A stretch of DNA of 33,544 nt from CAZVCJ01 sp964625745 (lineage in GTDB: Bacteria; Chloroflexota; Anaerolineae; VGOG01). Both the position numbers and the translations under genes were made by a program. The notes under the pieces are model-generated. The model made no database searches. It had not been told where the DNA came from and saw nothing but the letters and a program-made list of their open reading frames with translations. Position 1 is the stretch's first letter. Each line of letters begins with the position of its first letter. Below, piece by piece: positions 6,901 through 16,400 of this stretch. The stretch is from contig CAZVCJ010000028.1 of NCBI GenBank assembly GCA_964625745.1, positions 1-33,544 of the forward strand, given 5' to 3'.

Positions 6901-7994
6901 GGCTGATACTTCTGCTGATTCTGAAGGTGTTCCTCGAAAGTTGTGGCGAAAGCGTGTGAGCCGTCACCCTTGGCCAAGAAGTACAGGTAGTCAGTCTCTA
7001 CAGGCCCCAGGACGGCTTGAATCGAGGCCAGCCCCGGATTGCAGATGGGGCCAGGGGGCAAGCCTCGGTGAAGGTAGGTATTGTAGGGAGAGTTAACGCG
7101 GTCGAGCTCCCCCAGAGTCAATGGAGTTTTCCACCATTGCTTCGTATCTTCCTGGTAACCCAAAGCGTACTGCACCGTGGCGCAAGAGTCCAGGTTCATG
7201 TCGTTCTCCAGGCGGTTCAAGAAGACACCGGCTATGATAGGACGCTCCTCCGCCACCACCGCTTCCCGCTCCACGATGGAGGCCAGGGTCACTACCTGGT
7301 AGATGGTCATCTCCTGCTCCGCGGCTGCCTGGCGCATCTCCGCTGTGAAACGCTGATCGAAATCGGCCAACATGCGCTCAATTATGTCGAGGGCGGTGGG
7401 CTGGACTGGGAGAAGGTAAGTGTCAGGAAAGAGAAATCCCTCCAAAGTAGCCTCCGGCGGCCGGTGCTGCAGGAACTCGTGATCGAAATAGCCGGCTTGA
7501 ACCAGGTCCAGAAATTGGTCACCGTCCACGCCCACTTCTTCCACCAGCATCTCGGCGATCTGTTCGATCCGCCAGCCCTCAGGGATGGTCACCGTGATCT
7601 CCTCAATGCGCCCGTGCTGCAGAGCCTCAATGATCTCCCTCACAGTCATGTTTGCCCGCAGCTCATAGCGGCCAGCCTCCAGCTTGCTGTCGGCCTTTTC
7701 GTACTGAGCCAACTGACGGAAAAGCTCGGCGTCAGTGACCAGGCCCAGCCGCTTCAGTCGCAGAGCAATGTCGCCCGCCGTATCCCCTGGCTCAACGACG
7801 AAGACAACCGAGGTGGGGTCATCGCTGGCTGGTTTGGAGATATCCCCCTGATGGAAGGCCAGATAGGCCCTCAACAGCAAGTCATCCAACGCCTCAGCAA
7901 TATCGCCCTCCCATTGGCCCAGGCTGCTACACCCCACACTCACCAGCATAAGCATCGCTAGCCCAAGAATCAGCATGGAGATGCTATTTTTCAT
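6897..7994 (-). CDS. mltG: Endolytic murein transglycosylase MltG (YceG family)
   Basis: MltG cuts nascent peptidoglycan strands at the outer face of the membrane and is thought to terminate glycan synthesis. The 365-aa protein has an N-terminal hydrophobic segment (residues 6-21), a LysM-like region at ~65-130 (VEPGDTAGDIALRLKRLGLV ... AGRYEL), and the catalytic YceG domain. That domain has GFLFPDTY, the ASIVEREA motif with the probable catalytic Glu at 242, FLNRL, and SPYNTYLHRGLPPGPICNPG. A Cys at 22 after LMLVSVG could make it a lipoprotein instead of a simple anchor. ATG at 7994 is preferred because GAGG lies six bases upstream; an upstream ATG at 8027 adds 11 residues without one. It follows ruvX, a common pairing. 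Confidence 0.93.
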   Translation of the reverse strand: MKNSISMLILGLAMLMLVSVGCSSLGQWEGDIAEALDDLLLRAYLAFHQGDISKPASDDPTSVVFVVEPGDTAGDIALRLKRLGLVTDAELFRQLAQYEKADSKLEAGRYELRANMTVREIIEALQHGRIEEITVTIPEGWRIEQIAEMLVEEVGVDGDQFLDLVQAGYFDHEFLQHRPPEATLEGFLFPDTYLLPVQPTALDIIERMLADFDQRFTAEMRQAAAEQEMTIYQVVTLASIVEREAVVAEERPIIAGVFLNRLENDMNLDSCATVQYALGYQEDTKQWWKTPLTLGELDRVNSPYNTYLHRGLPPGPICNPGLASIQAVLGPVETDYLYFLAKGDGSHAFATTFEEHLQNQQKYQP

Positions 7995-8036
7995 AACGAT
8001 CCTCGCTCTTTCTTCATTGCTATTCATATCTGCGGT

Positions 8037-8045
8037 ATTATAGCA
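8037..8045 (-). promoter_or_regulatory. Possible extended -10 promoter of mltG
   Basis: On the minus strand the bases read TGCTATAAT, an extended -10 element, about 40 bases before the mltG start. No good -35 box is present at the expected distance. The AT-rich 8046-8129 spacer between ruvX and mltG shows nothing else I can identify. Confidence 0.4.
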
Positions 8046-8129
8046 TTTTCTGGTTGTTTCCAGCTATTTCCAGCGCTCTCTATCTATTTATATACGTTGC
8101 TAATTATATCATGTAGTTGTTGTCAGTTA

Positions 8130-8537
8130 CTAACACGAATCCAAATAATCCTGCAAGATTACCGCCGCAGCTACGGCATCAATTCTCTCTCGTTTCTTCT
8201 TGCCCCTCAGACCTGCTTCTCTCATCAGCCTTTCGGCACTGACGGTAGAAAAACGCTCATCCCACAAAACTACCGGCACGGTTAGCGCTTTAGCCAGGCC
8301 CACCGCATAACGCTCTACCTTCTCGGCCTGCTTACCAACCGTCCCGTCCAGACTCCGAGGGTAGCCAACCACAACCCTCTCTACCTCGTACTCCTCAACC
8401 AATCGCGCCACAGCGGCGAAATCTTCCTGATGAGGGCCCCTCTGGATGACTTTCAGGGTGCGAGCAAGGAACTGAGTCAAGTCGCTGATAGCCACGCCAA
8501 CGCGCTTATCCCCCACATCCAGGGCCAAAACGCGCAT
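8130..8537 (-). CDS. ruvX: RuvX/YqgF family Holliday junction resolvase-like nuclease
   Basis: This is a small RNase H-fold nuclease (135 aa) implicated in 16S rRNA 5'-end maturation and proposed as a Holliday junction resolvase. Family motifs are all present: LALDVGDKRVGVA with the first acidic residue D7, VVVGYPRSLDG, WDERFST, and the C-terminal RIDAVAAAVILQDYLD with the last catalytic Asp. The start at 8537 overlaps the upstream stop as TGATG, which indicates translational coupling. Upstream extension of the frame only runs into the preceding gene. Its place between alaS and mltG matches the arrangement seen in many bacteria. Confidence 0.95.
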   Translation of the reverse strand: MRVLALDVGDKRVGVAISDLTQFLARTLKVIQRGPHQEDFAAVARLVEEYEVERVVVGYPRSLDGTVGKQAEKVERYAVGLAKALTVPVVLWDERFSTVSAERLMREAGLRGKKKRERIDAVAAAVILQDYLDSC

Positions 8538-10033
8538 CACTCTTCCTGTTGCGAGATGTTGATACGGAAGCCAAACCACGGCATTCGTTCTGGCCACCAG
8601 GTGGGTGTAACCTCGATGACAGGGGGTTCCTCCAGACGCAAGTTCTGACTCAGATACTCCTCGGCCAAATCCAAAGGTTTGCCCCGGATAGCCTCCTTGA
8701 TAGCCCCCTCATCAACCTCGGCCATCACTGAAACAGCCCCTTTCATGACGAAGGACACCTTCCCACCCTCCACGTTAGAGATCTCACCTCTCTGATATTG
8801 CGGACTTTGACTCACCAAGGCGAAGCCCTCAGGTGCCATAGACTCGAGGGCCGCCAAAACCAGGGCGTTAGTGTTCTCCTCCTCGACGGCCGTCCCCCGG
8901 AACATCACCTCCATCTCCAGAGTGAGGACGTCGGCTTGCTCCTCCACAGGTACGTCGTACTCCTCGGTCACAATATGATCCAGCGCCACGGACTCGGAGA
9001 CCAAGAACTCTCCCTCCTCGAGCAAACCACCCAGTTGAGAGGAAGCCGCCTGTCGCAATTGCTGCAAGAGGATGCCTTTGAGACGCTCCTGATCGGCCGT
9101 AGTGACCATCCCCACCTGCTTGACGCTGCCCCCTTCCATTGCTTCGGGATTAGTAACCCTAACCTGCAAGGAAAGAAGCCCCTCAACCCTATTGATCAAG
9201 TTAGCCCTCACATTGCCGCTGGGGCCCGGATCAACAGCTACCACTTCTACCTCAGCAACGGCTCCTACTGTCCCTTGCACAATCACTTCCTCGACGGTGG
9301 TAAACCTGATGGTAGATCCTGACGAGGTAGCAATTACTGTTCCTTCGGGCACGGTAACAGGCTGGTTTATGTTGTTTATGAAGAAGACCAACCCTCTAGC
9401 CGGCTCATCAGGAGCATCTTTTGTCCCACTAACGGGGACCTGAGCCTTCCCATCGATCTGAACTTGCACCACCCGGGCCGGAATCTGACCCGCCTCATAG
9501 TCAATCATCTCCAGCTCAGGATCGGCTTGAACCTGCACAGTGGCCTCAACTGCCTCACTGGCCAGGACCAACGTGATCTCAGCACTGGGCACGATCAAAA
9601 GAGCAACGGCCAACAGGGACAATGCCGCTACGAGAAAGACAAGAGCACCAAAGATGCGCTCGCCCCAGCTCAGGCGCCTCCCCCACCTCGGAGTGGCCAT
9701 CGGTCGGCGCCACTTGCTCCTCCTCTGTCCCCACCGCGCCGAGGCGAAAACCGAAAAGCCCAACTGGCGAGCCAGAACCCGCCTCTTGCCGGAGTTGGTG
9801 GCCAGGGCTACCTCCAGCGCCAGAGACTCGGCATAGCGTTGAAGCAGCTTGAAATCGAGCAGCCCGTTGAGGGCATGGCATCTTGGCGGCACCACCAGTA
9901 GCACCCGTCGGGCCTCGGCCTTTTCCAGACGGGCTCGCACAGCGATGATATCGTCGTCAACTCCCAGACGAATCACCTGTGTCGCCAACGATTTCGGATT
10001 TCGGATTGCGGATTGCGGATTCTGATTTACCAT
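8537..10033 (-). CDS. Membrane-anchored baseplate J-like protein
   Basis: I recognise the overall type, not a function. The 498-aa protein has a cytosolic-looking N-terminal part (~20-100), a basic linker, and one transmembrane helix at about 130-148 (LVFLVAALSLLAVALLIV). A large C-terminal region resembles the baseplate J/gp47 family: VFFINNINQPVTVPEGTVIATSSG, then repeated beta-rich segments with VDPGPSGNV. Phage baseplate J proteins are structural, but anchored versions next to alaS and ruvX appear, from memory, to be a lineage trait of Chloroflexota. ATG at 10033 overlaps the alaS stop by 7 bp. Residues 4-15 (QNPQSAIRNPKS) are encoded by a simple repeat, so the true conserved protein probably begins near ATQVIRLGVDDD. 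Confidence 0.75.
   Translation of the reverse strand: MVNQNPQSAIRNPKSLATQVIRLGVDDDIIAVRARLEKAEARRVLLVVPPRCHALNGLLDFKLLQRYAESLALEVALATNSGKRRVLARQLGFSVFASARWGQRRSKWRRPMATPRWGRRLSWGERIFGALVFLVAALSLLAVALLIVPSAEITLVLASEAVEATVQVQADPELEMIDYEAGQIPARVVQVQIDGKAQVPVSGTKDAPDEPARGLVFFINNINQPVTVPEGTVIATSSGSTIRFTTVEEVIVQGTVGAVAEVEVVAVDPGPSGNVRANLINRVEGLLSLQVRVTNPEAMEGGSVKQVGMVTTADQERLKGILLQQLRQAASSQLGGLLEEGEFLVSESVALDHIVTEEYDVPVEEQADVLTLEMEVMFRGTAVEEENTNALVLAALESMAPEGFALVSQSPQYQRGEISNVEGGKVSFVMKGAVSVMAEVDEGAIKEAIRGKPLDLAEEYLSQNLRLEEPPVIEVTPTWWPERMPWFGFRINISQQEE
9991..10028. repeat. Simple repeat of GGATTGC/GGATTTC heptamers
   Basis: Five tandem 7-bp-like units (CGGATTT, CGGATTG and variants) lie at the alaS/baseplate-J junction. 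They encode the N-terminal residues NPQSAIRNPKS of the downstream protein on the minus strand. The unit looks like noncoding filler that became translated. Confidence 0.75.
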
Positions 10034-12983
10034 TGAGACTCACACCACTGCTCAATCAGATCAGGCACCAGGCGCAAGGCCTCCCCGATGCGGCCCGTGT
10101 CCCGGCCACCGGCCTGGGCCAGAGTGGGCTTACCTCCCCCACCGCCGCCCACTACCTGAGCCACCTGCTTTACGAGCCACCCAGCATGAAGGCCCCGCTC
10201 CACCAAATCGGGAGTGACAGCAGCCACGAAACTGGGCTTAGTTGCCATCACCGCCCCCAGGACGATGACNNNNNNNNNNNNNNNNNNNNNNNNNNNNNNN
10301 NNNNNNNNNNNNNNNNNNNNNNNNNNNNNNNNNNNNNNNNNNNNNNNNNNNNNNNNNNNNNNNNNNNNNTGACAGCAGCCACGAAACTGGGCTTAGTTGC
10401 CATCACCGCCCCCAGGACGATGACTCCAGACCCCATACGGTTGCGGAACCAATCGCTCATTTTCCGCAGGGTATCCACGTCGGCCGCCTCGACCTGGGCT
10501 GCCAGTACTTTCACCCCGCTCACATCCTGCACCTGAGGGAGCAGCCCCTCGAAATCCCGCCGGGCTATCTGCCGACGCAAGCGAGCAATCTCCTTGGCCT
10601 GTCGCTGAAGCTCATCCTGAAGCGCCAGCACCTTTTGATCAACTTCATCGGGAGAACAGGCCAGGAATGCTGCGGCAACTCCCAGAACCTGCATTCGCTC
10701 TTGCACAAACTGATGAGCGACCCGGCCCGTAACCGCTTCAATGCGACGCAGGCCCGCCCCGATGCTCGATTCGGAGACAATGTAGAAGGAACCGATCTCG
10801 CTGGTACGATTCACGTGGGTGCCGCCGCAAAGCTCCTGGCTGAGTACCCCCCCCTCTGTCCCCCCCGATCGCGGTGGGGATGAAGGATCACCGATTCTGA
10901 GCACCCGCACCTGTTCGCCATACTTCTCGCCAAACAGAGCGATGGCTCCTTCGGCTATGGCCTCCTTGTAGCTGCTGTGGATGATCTCCACAGGGTAGTT
11001 GGCCAGGATAGCCTCGTTGACCAACCGCCCGACTCCGCTCAGCTCGTCCTGAGTGAGCATGGCCGAATGGGTAAAGTCAAAGCGCAAGCCACCTGGGGCT
11101 ACCAGGGAGCCGGCTTGCTGGACGTGCTGGCCCAGGACGCGGCGCAGCGCGTTGTGCAAAAGGTGGGTAGCGGTATGGTTGCGGGTGATGTCCGCGCGTC
11201 GTTCGGCGTCCACCACGGCCTGAACACTGTCACCCACCCGCAGCCCACCTGACCGCACCTCCCCGATGTGAACGATGAGCCCTGGAAGAGGCTGTCGCAC
11301 ATCGCTGACTGCAACCTCCCATTGCCCCCCCTCTGTCCCCCCCGATCGCGGGGGGGATGATGGAGAGGAAACGATCACGCCAGTATCACTGACCTGGCCG
11401 CCGCTCTCCACGTAAAAGGGAGTCGAGGTCAACACCAATTCAACCTCATCGCCCTCCTGCGCCGAGACCACCACCTGTCCATCCCGCACTATGGCTGCCA
11501 CCTTCGCCTCGAGCTCCGTCCCCTCGGTGTAGAGATGCTCCACGCCGGTGGCGGGCAGCACTCCCGTTAGCTTCAATTCATCCAGCAGATCGCTGTAGGC
11601 TTCCAGTTTCTCCCCCACCTCCAGAGCAAACTGCTGGGCGGCCCGAGCCCGTTCTCGCTGCTTCTCCAGGGCGGCCACGAAGCCCTCTTCGTCCACCGTG
11701 AATCCCCGCTCTTTGGCCACGTCCCTGGTCAAGTCCAACGGGAAGCCATAGGTGTCGTACAGCCTAAACGCCTGGCCGCCCGGAATCACGGACTCCCCTC
11801 GCGCGCTCAGTTCATCAATCAGGACATCAAGCAAATTCAGTCCCACATCCAGCGTGCGCTGAAAGCGCTCCTCCTCCTGGGTGATGGTCTGCAGGATGAA
11901 CTCCCGCCTGGCCTCTAGCTCAGTGAAATAGGGCCCCATTTTCTCGATCACCACTTTGGCAACCTCACTCAAAAAGAGACCCTGAAAGCCTATCTCGCGG
12001 CCAAAGCGAGCCGCACGACGCAGGATCATCCGCAGCACGTAGTTGCGCCCCTCGTTGCCCGGCAACACGCCATCGCCCACCAGGAAGGTCACTGCCCGGC
12101 CATGGTCCGCGATCACCCGATAAGCCACGATGTTCGCTTCGCGCTCAACGTCGCTGTGGCCCAGCATTCCTTGAACGCGGTCCATGATTGAGGTGAACAA
12201 GTCAGTGTCGTAGTTGGAGACGACGTCCTGCAAGACGGACACCAACCGCTCGAAGCCCAGGCCAGTATCAACGTGCTTAGCGGGCAGCTCGTGGAGAACT
12301 CCGCTGTTATCCTTGTCGTACTGAATGAAGACCAGATTCCACAACTCGAAGTAGCGTCGGCAGCCGCTATTCACACCGCAAACGTGATTGGGATCATCCT
12401 GAAGATCACAGGCCCCCTCCCCCCTGTCGAGGTGGATTTCGCTACAAGGGCCGCAGGGGCCGGTATCGCCCATTTCCCAGAAATTGTCCTTGCGGCCAAA
12501 ATAGGCGATGTGCTCAGGATCTATGTCTGTTACCTCCATCCAGTGACGAGCTGCCTCCTCGTCGGTTTCCAATTCGCCCTCTTCGTCTTTGAAAACCGTA
12601 GCCCAGAGCCGATCTTTGGGCAACCCCCACACCTCGGTGAGCAACTCCCAGGCCCAAGCGATGGCCTCCCTTTTGTAATAATCGCCAAAAGACCAGTTGC
12701 CCAGCATCTCGAAAAAGGTGTGGTGGTAGGTATCGTACCCCACATCCTCCAGATCGTTATGTTTGCCGGAGACCCGCATGCACTTCTGAGTGTCAGCCAC
12801 TCGCGTATACTCTCGTTTCTCCAAACCCAGGAAGACGTTCTTGAACTGATTCATTCCAGCATTGGTGAACAGCAGCGTGGGATCATCGCCAGGTACCAAC
12901 GAGTCACTGGGGACTATAGTGTGTTCCTTGCTGGCAAAGAAATCCAAAAACGATTGCCTGATCTCTGCGCTGGTCATTGACAT
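10027..12983 (-). CDS. alaS: Alanyl-tRNA synthetase (intact across a false gap)
   Basis: AlaRS charges tRNA-Ala and clears mischarged Ser or Gly through its editing domain. Order: class II catalytic core from the N-terminus (FFASKEHTIVPS, LLFTNAGMNQFKNVFLG, DVGYDTYHHTFFEMLGNWSFGDYYK), tRNA-recognition helices, editing domain with HTATHLLH and CGGTHV metal-binding motifs, then the C-terminal C-Ala/DHHA1 region with GGGGGGKPTLAQAGG. The 100 N at 10270-10369 are flanked by identical 55-bp copies. Collapsing them removes 155 bases, restores one frame of 936 codons and gives a complete protein of 935 aa. I use ATG at 12983, eight bases after GGGGAG. Two copies of a 36-bp repeat add SSPPRSGGTEGG in frame at residues 542-553 and, nominally, 701-712. 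A strong promoter lies at 13049-13077. Confidence 0.96.
10270..10369. other. Artificial assembly gap with duplicated flanks
   Basis: The 55 bases at 10215-10269 and the 55 at 10370-10424 are identical and abut the 100 N on each side. Two contigs with an unmerged overlap were joined with a nominal gap. Removing one copy and the N run restores the alaS frame exactly, so nothing is missing here. Confidence 0.95.
10848..10883 (-). repeat. 36-bp in-frame repeat, copy A, inside alaS
   Basis: This copy matches copy B at 11325-11360 in 35 of 36 bases. It is exactly 12 codons long and encodes SSPPRSGGTEGG on the minus strand, just before the LSQELCGGTHV zinc-binding motif. Its core is a G/C-run near-palindrome around CCGATCGCGG. 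Confidence 0.9.
11325..11360 (-). repeat. 36-bp in-frame repeat, copy B, inside alaS
   Basis: This second copy of the 12-codon element encodes SSPPRSGGTEGG in a loop between VSDTGVIVS and QWEVAVSDV. Both copies keep the reading frame and lie between conserved AlaRS segments, as expected for insertions tolerated in surface loops. Confidence 0.9.
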
Positions 12984-13048
12984 GGCCAATTCTCCCCTGT
13001 AAACTATGATCGTGGAGTTCGAAGCTCAACTCCTGCACTAGCGGCATC

Positions 13049-13077
13049 ATTTTAGCCCAAGTTAGCCATAATGTCAA
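13049..13077 (-). promoter_or_regulatory. Strong promoter of alaS
   Basis: On the minus strand a perfect TTGACA (13072-13077) and TAAAAT (13049-13054) are 17 bp apart, about 65 bases before the alaS start. The spacer contains AACTTGGG and matches the promoter at 19963-19991 at most positions. The remaining 12984-13249 spacer shows no gene. Confidence 0.85.
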
Positions 13078-13249
13078 ACCCATATCTCCTGCTTGCCGCC
13101 AGGTTGAGTTTCCGAGCCAGCTTGGGTTTACTTTGTGCCGTGTAATACTACATATAGTAGCATGAATGCCCACCCACCTACTACATAAGGTGTCAGGTAA
13201 GCACGTTAGAAAAAAGTCAACTCTGCTCAAGTTTTCATAAAATTGCCCC

Positions 13250-13278
13250 TTGCAATTTTAGTGATTTTATGGTACAAT
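13250..13278 (+). promoter_or_regulatory. Promoter of the CHAT-STAND-TPR operon
   Basis: TTGCAA at 13250-13255 and TACAAT at 13273-13278 are 17 bp apart in an AT-rich stretch. The expected start, near 13285, is only about five bases before the first ATG at 13291, so that ORF would be nearly leaderless. Confidence 0.75.
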
Positions 13279-13290
13279 TATATTGATTAG

Positions 13291-13497
13291 ATGGACTTCA
13301 AGGAGTTCATCGCCACCTGCCCGGGCATCTCTACTTCGGTACCCACATCCACACTGCAGGGGCCAAGAGATGGTATTGAATCCATCCAGCGAGGCGTCTA
13401 CTTACCCATCATAGCGTTTCAGAAAATAATCAATAAGGAGCAAGGGGGCAGGAGACAAGGGCAAGAAGCCCGGCCATCTAACCCCGCAGTGAAATGA
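13291..13497 (+). CDS. Small hypothetical ORF coupled to the CHAT gene
   Basis: I do not recognise this 68-codon frame. It begins MDFKEFIATCPG, is Ser/Thr/Pro-rich in the middle and basic near its end (GGRRQGQEARPSNPAVK), and has no transmembrane segment. Two points favour translation: a good promoter places its ATG near the transcript 5' end, and its TGA overlaps the ATG of the CHAT gene as ATGA. It may be a leader peptide that couples translation, or a small partner of the protease. It could also be a chance open frame, since no family resemblance is visible. Confidence 0.4.
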   Translation: MDFKEFIATCPGISTSVPTSTLQGPRDGIESIQRGVYLPIIAFQKIINKEQGGRRQGQEARPSNPAVK

Positions 13498-16400
13498 GAT
13501 ACGACGATTTCGAGCTATTGGTAATGGAAAAAGGCGCCGAAGGGTACCCCATGCGAGTGATCTCGGCGACCGCAGGCGAGGCACAGGGAATCCTCTCTTT
13601 CAACTCCGCCTCCGACGACCTCCAGCATGCTCTGGCAAGGATCGAGGCTGAAGAAACCGACGAGGAGCTGTTCATTGATCTGGGCAGAACGCTCTTCCAC
13701 AAGCTATTTGATGACGGCATAGAGGATGTCTATAGAGCCAGTCTGGGACATGCCAGAGCGCAAGGAAAAGGCCTACGTATCAGGCTGCGCCTCGAACCGC
13801 CCGAGGTTGGTGCTATCCCCTGGGAATACCTCTATGATGAGCTGAACGATTTCTTCCTGGGCGTGTCGCCAGAAACCCCCATCACTCGATACATCCCAAT
13901 GCCTGAGCCTCCCCGCCCTATCACCATCTACCCTACACTTAGAGTGCTGGCGGTCATTTCCAATCCTGTCAACCAGGCCGAACATGGTCTGCCAGAGCTG
14001 GATGCAGAGAACGCCAAACGGGTCTTGAATCAGGCTCTGGAGGAATGGGAAAGGGAAGGCCTGGTGCAGTTAGAAATCCTCGATCACGCTATTGCCAGCG
14101 AAATCCGGGAGAAGCTGCGCCGGTACCAACCGCACATTTTCCACTTCATCGGGCACGGTACTTTCGAAGACGACAAAGCGTACCTGGTTATCGAGGACGA
14201 TGACTACCGATTGCGGTTGATCAGTGACAGAACCTTCCGCGAGTTCTTCCTCGGCAGCGACTTCACCAAACTGGTGGTTCTCAACGCCTGTCAGAGCGCG
14301 ACTGCTTCATCAACGCAACCAATGGTGGGGTTGGCTCCCAATTTGGTGCGCCGAGGGCTGCCCGCAGTGGTAGCCATGCAGTACAGCATCTACGATGACA
14401 CAGCCATCAAGTTCTCCAGGGAGTTCTACCGCACCCTGGCGGTAGGCTTCCCCGTGGACGCGGCCATATCCGAGGCCCGCAGAGGGATCTACATTGACTG
14501 TGGGGTGGAGAGGCGAGACTGGGGCATTCCTGTACTCTTCATGAGATCTCCGGATGGGGTTATCCTGAAGCTCACCAAGCCCATCGCCAGACCCCTACGA
14601 CTGGAATCCATCCCCGGCAGCGGGAACTTCATCGGAAGGAAGAGGGAGCTTAACGAATACCGAAGTAGACTCGATTCTCAGAGCATAGTGGTTATCGGGG
14701 GTACAGCCGGTGTGGGCAAGACCATGCTGGGCGCTCAGATAGTGACCCAGCAATCTCAAAGAAAGGTCTTCTGGCATACCTTCCACAGAGGCTTGAACGA
14801 CAACCTGGAATCGGTCATCTGGGCTCTGGGAGGATTCCTGGCCACAAATCATGATGACGCATTGCGGATATTCCTCGACCTCAACATCGAGAAACTAAAA
14901 GAGGAGGGATATCGGGTAAGCGAGGCCATCAACCTCCTGATCTACAGCCTGGAGCAGGGCGACTACTTGCTGTGCTTCGATGACTTTCAGATGGCCGATG
15001 AAGACGCAAAGATCAATTCCTTGTTCGAGATATTCAATGACCGACTACAAAACACCAGAGTCATGGTGTTGAGCCGCCAAAGACCCCGCTTCGCCGACAC
15101 GATCGGCTTAGACTATGAGCCTCTAACGGGCCTCAATGAAGCGGATGCCAAAGTCCTGCTCAATAGAAGTGCTATCCACTTGGGTGCAGAGCTCTTCGCC
15201 AAACTCTACGAGCAGACCCTGGGAAACCCTAAACTCCTGGAGTTATTCATCACTTGGAGAGAGAACAAGCCACGGAAGGACGATGAGGTTAGTGAATTCA
15301 TCAACCAGGCGTTTGGGGAAAAGGTGGAAGACTATCTGCTAAAGAACGTTTACGAAACCCTGTCAGGGGAAGAACAGAGACTACTCAAAGTAATCTCCAT
15401 CTTCAGAGCGCCCGTGGACAGAGAAGCAATCGGCGAAGTACTGGTTGAAGAAAGCATGGCAGACGTTGACCACGTCCTGGACGCTCTCGTACACAAGTAT
15501 GCGGTGCAAGAGTCTGAATACGGGGAGAAATATCTCCACTCCCTTCTGGAGGAGTTCTGTCACGACAGGCTCCAGACCGATACCCCATTCAGGACGAGAT
15601 TGCACAAGAATGCAGGCCGATACTACCACGACCAAGAAGATTACCTCGAGGCAGCGCACCATTATTTCGAAGCAAGGGAATATCAGAAATCGGCAGAAAC
15701 AATCATTGGAAATCTGGACCAACTGATTTACGCTGGTCAGTCCGGCGCGATAGTGGGGCAACTGGGAAAACTCGGTCCCGACTTGCTAGATGCAGAGACC
15801 TGGGCATCAGTCTGCATAGCTATGGGCGATGCCTGCATGATAGCAGGTGAATTCGATGCCGCTATAGAAAGCTACCAGGCCGTTCTGGAAGCCAAGCTCC
15901 ATCTGTCGGACCCTCGGAAGATAGCAGATGTCAAGCGAAAGATTGGCCTCAGTTATGAAAGGAAAGGACAATACGATCAGGCGCTAATGCATTTCCATGA
16001 GGGAATTCAAATATTGGGCGAGGATCTTTCAGTTGAGACAGCAAGAATCTATGAGTGCCTTAGCTGGGTTTATGCCAACCAGGGAGAATACGAAAAAGCA
16101 ATCGAAAGTGCTCAACAAGGTCTCAAAATAGTCGAAGGAACGGGATATGAAAAAGAGACTGCCGATTGCCACGATGCTATCGGGTTTGCTTATTTGCGAA
16201 AAGACGACCACGATAGAGCTATCGAGCATTACAGAAAAGCCCTGGAAGCAAAGAAGAGGATTGGAGCTAGACTTGGCATCACGGGATCATACATCAAACT
16301 TGGAATCGCGCATAAATACAAGGGCGAATATGGTAAGGCAGTCAAATACTACGCGGATAGCCTGGCAACATCTGAAGAAATCGGAGACATTGCTCGCATT

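Noticed and set aside
7017..7961. 314-codon plus-strand frame
   Set aside because: Lies antisense to mltG; composition is a shadow of the real gene and has no domain or start signal.
8540..8597. 20-residue upstream extension of ruvX
   Set aside because: It overlaps the end of the baseplate-J gene; the TGATG overlap and family start MRVLALDVGDKR favour 8537.
9715..9740. Possible third copy of the alaS 36-bp element in the baseplate-J gene
   Set aside because: Only about a dozen bases around CTCTGTCCCC resemble it; chance similarity in C-rich sequence is likely.
8537..10033. Prophage or contractile injection system based on the baseplate-J-like gene
   Set aside because: No tail, sheath, spike or capsid genes are present; neighbours are housekeeping genes.
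12273..12980. 235-codon plus-strand frame
   Set aside because: Antisense shadow of the alaS catalytic core.
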